This document shows positions 60,372-64,000 of a DNA stretch of 64,000 nt, in pieces. This stretch comes from Acidobacteriota bacterium (GTDB lineage Bacteria; Acidobacteriota; Thermoanaerobaculia; Multivoradales; Multivoraceae). Below the pieces are notes generated by a model that saw only the letters and a program-made list of their open reading frames with translations, ran no database searches and was not told where the DNA came from. The DNA is taken from positions 57,923-121,922 of the forward strand of contig JAPOXA010000110.1 of assembly GCA_026707325.1 (NCBI GenBank), written 5' to 3'. Position 1 is the stretch's first letter, and the number at the start of each line of letters is the position of its first letter. The translations under genes were made by a program, and so were the position numbers.

Positions 60372-62497
60372 GACAGAAGGCCGGGGATGCGCCGCCCCAA
60401 CTGTCGCCGCAGGGCGTCGTTCTCGGGATCCGCCAGACGGTCCAGCAGTTCGGACGCGTCCTGTCGCGCCGCGACCAGCCACTTCCAGTCGCGCGCCAGG
60501 TCCCCGAACCGGAACTGCGGCAGACCGGCCTGGCGGGTGCCGAGAATCTCGCCGGGTCCCCGTTGCCGCATGTCCTCTTCCGCGATCCGGAAACCGTCGG
60601 TCGAGTCCGCGAACACGCTCAGCCGCGCCTCCGCCTCGGCGGAGGGCTCTCTCGCGACCGCGATGCAGAGCGGATCTCCCAGCCGTGGATCCGTGCCGCG
60701 GCCGATCCGCCCGCGCAACTGGTGCAACTGGGCGAGGCCGAAGCGTTCGGCCCCCAGAATGACCATCGCCGTGGCCTCGGGCACGTCGACGCCGACTTCG
60801 ATCACGGTCGTCGCCAGCAGCACCTGGATCGATCCGGCGGCGAAGCGGCTCATCGTCTCATCCCGCTCCTGGCGCCGGAGCCGTCCATGCACAACGCCGT
60901 GGGGAGCCGCGAGCGCGCGCGCCCACTTCGGGCCGGACTCCTTGAGCGAGGGCAGCCCGGCGGCAGCGCCCTCGCCGCCGTCGATCAGGGGGAAGACGAC
61001 GTAGGCGCGGCCGCCACTCTCCAGCCGCCGTTGCACCTCGTTCACCGCCTCCTCCGTCCGGCCGTCCGTCGTCACCCTGGTCTCTATCGGGAGGCGACCG
61101 GGAGGCATCTCGTCCAGGATCGACACGTCGAGATCACCGTACACCGTCAGCGCCAGCGACCTGGGAATCGGGGTCGCCGTCATGACCAGGAGGTCCGGTC
61201 GCAGGCCCTTCCGGGCCAGAGACTGGCGCTGGACCACGCCGAAACGATGCTGCTCGTCGATCACGGCGAGGCCCATCCGCGCGAACCGCGTACGTTCCTC
61301 GATCAGGGCGTGCGTGCCGACGACGAGGTCTATCCGGCCGTCCGCGATTCCCTCCTCCACCGGGCCGCCGTCGCTGGCCGCACGCTGGCTCGAGGTGACG
61401 AGGGCGATCGTCATGCTGGAGCCAAGCAGTCGTTCCAGGGACGCGAAGTGCTGCTCGGCCAGAAGCTCGGTCGGCGCCATCAGCGCCGATTGCAGGCCGC
61501 TTCTGGCGGCGATCAGACAGGAAAGGGCCGCCAGGACCGTCTTGCCGCTTCCCACGTCGCCCTGTACCAGACGCAGCATGGGCTCCTTCCTGCCGAGATC
61601 CTCGGCGATCTCGCCGAGCACCCGTTCCTGGGCGGCGGTCAGGCGAAACGGCACGAGGCTGGTCGCCGCCTCCCAGGCGACGCCGTCGGCGCGGTACCGG
61701 TGGGGCTTTCCCGATCGACGGCGCTGGCGACGGGCCGCCGCGAGCTGCAACTGCTGTAGCAGGAATTCACCGTAGGCGAGCCGGGCATGGGCCGGGCTCC
61801 GCCCGGCGTTCAGTTCCTCGATCGAGGCTTCCCGCGACGGTGAGTGAACTTCCGTCAGGGCCTCCGCCAGCCGGGGTAACCGGTGCTTCGTCCGCTCCTC
61901 GCGAGGAAGCCACTCCTCGATCCACTCCGGCCCCGACGTGTCCAGCAGACCCCGTATCGCATCGGCAACGAGCCGGGCCACTCGGGACGGCGGCACCTCC
62001 CCGATCCGGCCGTAGACGGGCCGCAGCCCTCCGCCATCGGGTTCTTCCCCGCCAATTCGCTCGACGGATGGGTTGGAGAGTTGCCAGGGACCGTCTCCGC
62101 CGCGTCGCCGGAGCGGGCCGTGCAGGAGGTAGGGCACGCCCTCCTCGAGCTGTTGCGCCAGGTAGGGGCGGTTGAACCAGACCACGCCGACTCTGGCCGC
62201 ACCGTCGCGGGCGACCGCCTCCACGCGGGAGAAACGGCGCCACCCGGCCCTCCCCTTGAGGAAGACTGGCCGCCCCAGGTCCTCCAGTCGCGCGACCACG
62301 GTCAGGGGACCGGGCTGCACGGACTCCTTTGCGTCGTCCTCGGCTCCCGGAAGGCGGCCCAGGGTGCGCCGGTCCTCGTAGCGGAGCGGGAGGTGCACCA
62401 GCAGGTCCGCGATCCGCCGGCAGCCGGCGGCGGCCAGGCGACGCCCGAGCACCGGCCCGACGCCGCGCGCAGTGGTGATCGGATCGCGCCGGTCCAC
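60368..62497 (-). CDS. recG: ATP-dependent DNA helicase RecG
   Basis: RecG rewinds and regresses stalled forks. The 709-aa product has the wedge domain (HLPLRYEDRRTLGRLPGAED, VVWFNRPYLAQQLEEGVPYLLHGPL). Helicase motifs are FRLTAAQERVLGEIAEDL, LVQGDVGSGKTVLAALSCL, MAPTELLAEQHF, VVGTHALIEERTRF, VIDEQHRFGVVQRQSL, MTATPIPRSLALTVYGD, TTVIEVGVDVPEATAMVILGAERFGLAQLHQLRGRIGR and the RecG C-terminal IAEEDMRQRGPGEILGTRQAGLPQFRF. I start at GTG 62497, 10 nt after the ldcA stop; the track ORF overlaps ldcA. Confidence 0.95.
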   Translation of the reverse strand: MDRRDPITTARGVGPVLGRRLAAAGCRRIADLLVHLPLRYEDRRTLGRLPGAEDDAKESVQPGPLTVVARLEDLGRPVFLKGRAGWRRFSRVEAVARDGAARVGVVWFNRPYLAQQLEEGVPYLLHGPLRRRGGDGPWQLSNPSVERIGGEEPDGGGLRPVYGRIGEVPPSRVARLVADAIRGLLDTSGPEWIEEWLPREERTKHRLPRLAEALTEVHSPSREASIEELNAGRSPAHARLAYGEFLLQQLQLAAARRQRRRSGKPHRYRADGVAWEAATSLVPFRLTAAQERVLGEIAEDLGRKEPMLRLVQGDVGSGKTVLAALSCLIAARSGLQSALMAPTELLAEQHFASLERLLGSSMTIALVTSSQRAASDGGPVEEGIADGRIDLVVGTHALIEERTRFARMGLAVIDEQHRFGVVQRQSLARKGLRPDLLVMTATPIPRSLALTVYGDLDVSILDEMPPGRLPIETRVTTDGRTEEAVNEVQRRLESGGRAYVVFPLIDGGEGAAAGLPSLKESGPKWARALAAPHGVVHGRLRRQERDETMSRFAAGSIQVLLATTVIEVGVDVPEATAMVILGAERFGLAQLHQLRGRIGRGTDPRLGDPLCIAVAREPSAEAEARLSVFADSTDGFRIAEEDMRQRGPGEILGTRQAGLPQFRFGDLARDWKWLVAARQDASELLDRLADPENDALRRQLGRRIPGLLS

Positions 62498-62507
62498 GTC
62501 GGCGGCT

Positions 62508-63416
62508 CTAGGACCGGACCTCGAGAGTCGCGGTCCCGGGGTCGAGACGGACCCTGGCGCCAAGAGGGAAGGTGTGGTTCGGCGCTTCATGGCCAGCGGG
62601 CAGACCGGCGAACAGGGGCACGTCCAGGGACTCGGCGAAGTCGATCAGGCTGGCACGAGCTTCGCGATCGCAACTGGTGAAGTGCCCGGCGATCACTGCC
62701 TGGATCCCGGCCGTCAGGCGGGATGTCCGAACCTGGGTGAGCAGTCGGTCGAGGCGGTACTCCGGCTCGTCGATGTCCTCCAGCACCAGGACCGAGTCCC
62801 GGAAACCGGGCAGTGCCCCCGTTCCGACCGCCGCCGCCAGCATGGTCAGGCATCCTCCGAGCAGCGGGCCCTCGATCGGCTGAGGTCGGCCGGCCGACGA
62901 TTGTCGAGAGATTCCCTCGAGGGCCCAGGGCCGCGGACGCCGGCCGGCCAGCGCGTCGAGAAAGGAACGGCGCTCGTCCGGCCGCAGGCCCCTCGCGAAG
63001 TCGACCAGCATGGGACCGTGGAAGGCCATCGTTCCCGTCCTGGCGACGAGCCCCAGGAGCAGCGGCGTCAGGTCCGAGTAGCCGACGTAGGGGCGCGGCC
63101 TGGCCGCGAGCAGATCCCAGTCCACCCGCTCCAGAATGCGCGTGACGCCGTAGCCGCCGCGCGCGAAGATGATTCCCGCGACCGACTCGTCGGCCGCCAG
63201 TTGATGGAAGGCGTCGAGCCGCTCGACGTCCGAGCCCGCGAACAGCGGACGGCCGCCAAGCCGCGCCTCGGGACGGAGGTTCGAGGCCAGCACCGTCCCG
63301 AAACCCAGCTCCTCCAGTGCGGCAACGCCGGACGACAGGCGATCCGGGTCGATCGGACCGGAGAGTGCCGCGATGCCCAACCGCTCGCCGGGTCCGACCG
63401 GCGGCGGACGTTCCAC
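62508..63416 (-). CDS. ldcA: Peptidase S66 LD-carboxypeptidase
   Basis: LdcA trims the terminal D-Ala from murein tetrapeptides in the cytoplasm during wall recycling. From GTG 63416 it is 302 aa: ERLGIAALSGPIDPDRL opens the domain. IIFARGGYGVTRILERVDW, YVGYSDLTPLLL (nucleophile Ser region), GPLLGGCLTMLAAAVGT, VLVLEDIDEPEYRLDRLLTQ (Glu) and GLPAGHEAPNHTFPLGA (His) are the S66 signatures. The track ORF extends upstream into rnpB and is not real there. It is followed by recG. Confidence 0.94.
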   Translation of the reverse strand: MERPPPVGPGERLGIAALSGPIDPDRLSSGVAALEELGFGTVLASNLRPEARLGGRPLFAGSDVERLDAFHQLAADESVAGIIFARGGYGVTRILERVDWDLLAARPRPYVGYSDLTPLLLGLVARTGTMAFHGPMLVDFARGLRPDERRSFLDALAGRRPRPWALEGISRQSSAGRPQPIEGPLLGGCLTMLAAAVGTGALPGFRDSVLVLEDIDEPEYRLDRLLTQVRTSRLTAGIQAVIAGHFTSCDREARASLIDFAESLDVPLFAGLPAGHEAPNHTFPLGARVRLDPGTATLEVRS

Positions 63417-63470
63417 GCGGACAGGGCCGTCAGAACCAGGGTGCCCATCAGGAGCAGGGTGCAAGGTCAA

Positions 63471-63887
63471 GTGCCGGAGGACCTCGTAAGCCGGATTCTG
63501 TTCGTCCCACGGCCCGAAGGCTTCGGGAGGCGGCCATTCATCTATGCGACCTACCCGGAGAACGTCCCGCGCCGCGAACAGCCCGGAACCGGGACGGACA
63601 GCCCGATCCGCTCTCCCTATTTGGTCTTGCTCCACATGGGGTTTGCCATCGCCTCGGACCGTCGCCGGCCGAGCGGTGCGCTCTTACCGCACCGTTTCAC
63701 CCTTGCCTGCCCTCTCCCTCGGGATCCCCTGGGACCCCGAAGATCCGGGACCGGCGGTCTGCTCTCTGCTGCACTTTCCGTCGCGTCACCGCGCCTTGCC
63801 GTTAGCAAGCATGCCGTCCGTTGGAGTCCGGACTTTCCTCCACCGGCGGTTCCCCGCCGGCAGCGACCGCGTCCGGCCCTCCGGCGC
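63471..63887 (-). ncRNA. rnpB: RNase P RNA (bacterial type A)
   Basis: Read on the minus strand, the diagnostic blocks appear in order: GAGGAAAGTCCGGACTCC, GAAAGTGCAGCAGAGAGCA, GGGTGAAACGGTGCGGTAAG, AGCGCACCG, GCAAACCCC, AGCAAGACCAAATAGGGA, TAGGTCGCATAGATGAATG and AACAGAATCCGGCTTACGAGGTCC. The ends pair as GCCGGAGG/CCTCCGGC, the P1 helix. Length is about 417 nt; the ends are set by P1 and may be off by a few bases. ldcA follows directly. Confidence 0.95.
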
Positions 63888-63895
63888 GCTAGAGA

Positions 63896-63950
63896 CTAGC
63901 AGCGTGCGCCGCAGAACGAAGCGGGCGAGTTCCCAGGCGCACGCTGCTAG
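63896..63950. repeat. 15-bp perfect inverted repeat upstream of rnpB
   Basis: CTAGCAGCGTGCGCC (63896-63910) and GGCGCACGCTGCTAG (63936-63950) flank a 25-nt centre. A second small hairpin CCTGTT-CACACT-AACAGG follows at 63953-63970. This could be the edge of a mobile element or a long regulatory hairpin; no transposase is in the window. Confidence 0.6.
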
Positions 63951-64000
63951 GGCCTGTTCACACTAACAGGCGATTTCATGTATCCTCCGTTGCGTCGTCT

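Noticed and set aside
63068-63448. ORF starting MGTLVLTALSAW that looks like a signal peptide
   Set aside because: It lies in another frame of ldcA and continues without domain features.

Overview
The window is about 64 kb of high-GC DNA from the chromosome of a double-membrane (diderm) bacterium. It holds a full Tol-Pal set, an Lpt lipopolysaccharide export set, LspA and several lipoproteins, and core genes such as dnaB, metK, priA, recG, recJ, rpoN and rnpB. CarD, an rpoN-PTS regulatory cluster, bactofilin, TolC and a DUF6600-type FecR protein recall Acidobacteriota or a related phylum. That placement is an inference from gene content, not a phylogeny. Almost all genes are housekeeping. I see no prophage, CRISPR array or transposase. 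Genes are tightly packed and very often joined by 4-nt ATGA/GTGA/TTGA stop-start overlaps.

Layout. 1-4649 (minus): tolQ-tolR-tonB/tolA-like-tolB-pal-cpoB. 4830-6562 (plus): etfB-etfA. 6772-8878: divergent trmH/spoU and metK. 8881-14302 (minus): miaB-bifunctional nuclease-parB-like-lptFG, with LptF and LptG in one polypeptide. 14378-19775 (minus): rpoN-ptsN-rapZ-EIIA(Man)-ptsH-ptsI, a nitrogen/regulatory PTS behind a sigma54-type promoter. 19951-27421 (minus): small zinc-ribbon protein-priA-recJ-lptC/A fusion-lptB. 27524-28810: carD with a clear sigma70-type promoter, then a divergent tRNA-Leu(CAA) followed by four 91-bp tandem repeats that each carry the tRNA 3' part. 28831-32353 (minus): tolC-like and sulP. 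32459-37982: purC, alr, dnaB, an outer-membrane protein and a crotonase. 37989-43634 (minus): def-cohesin-like lipoprotein-cysS-yraN, then tRNA-Gly-Cys-Leu, feoA and feoB. 43892-48338 (plus): FecR/DUF6600 protein with a sigma54-type promoter, thiE-like, lspA, rluD-like. 48302-51202: bactofilin, tRNA-Gly(CCC), a small unknown protein, a GYF-AIM24 protein and glutaminyl cyclase. 51283-52872 (plus): mscS-like. 52833-63887 (minus): rnpB-ldcA-recG-glycosyltransferase-scpA-scpB-rluB-cmk-NtrY-like kinase.

How the genes work together. Much of the window serves the cell envelope: Tol-Pal, Lpt export, lipoprotein processing, alanine racemase, LD-carboxypeptidase, bactofilin and TolC. A second theme is sigma54 control: RpoN, its PTS relatives, an NtrY-like kinase, and two near-consensus -24/-12 sites, one before rpoN itself and one before the FecR/DUF6600 gene. 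The most unusual observations are the merging of Lpt parts into two long chains (LptF+LptG; LptC plus several OstA/LptA-like units), the tRNA-Leu 3'-end repeat array (similar in design to E. coli tyrT/rtT), the candidate sigma54 autoregulation of rpoN, and an apparent CTG start codon in alr.
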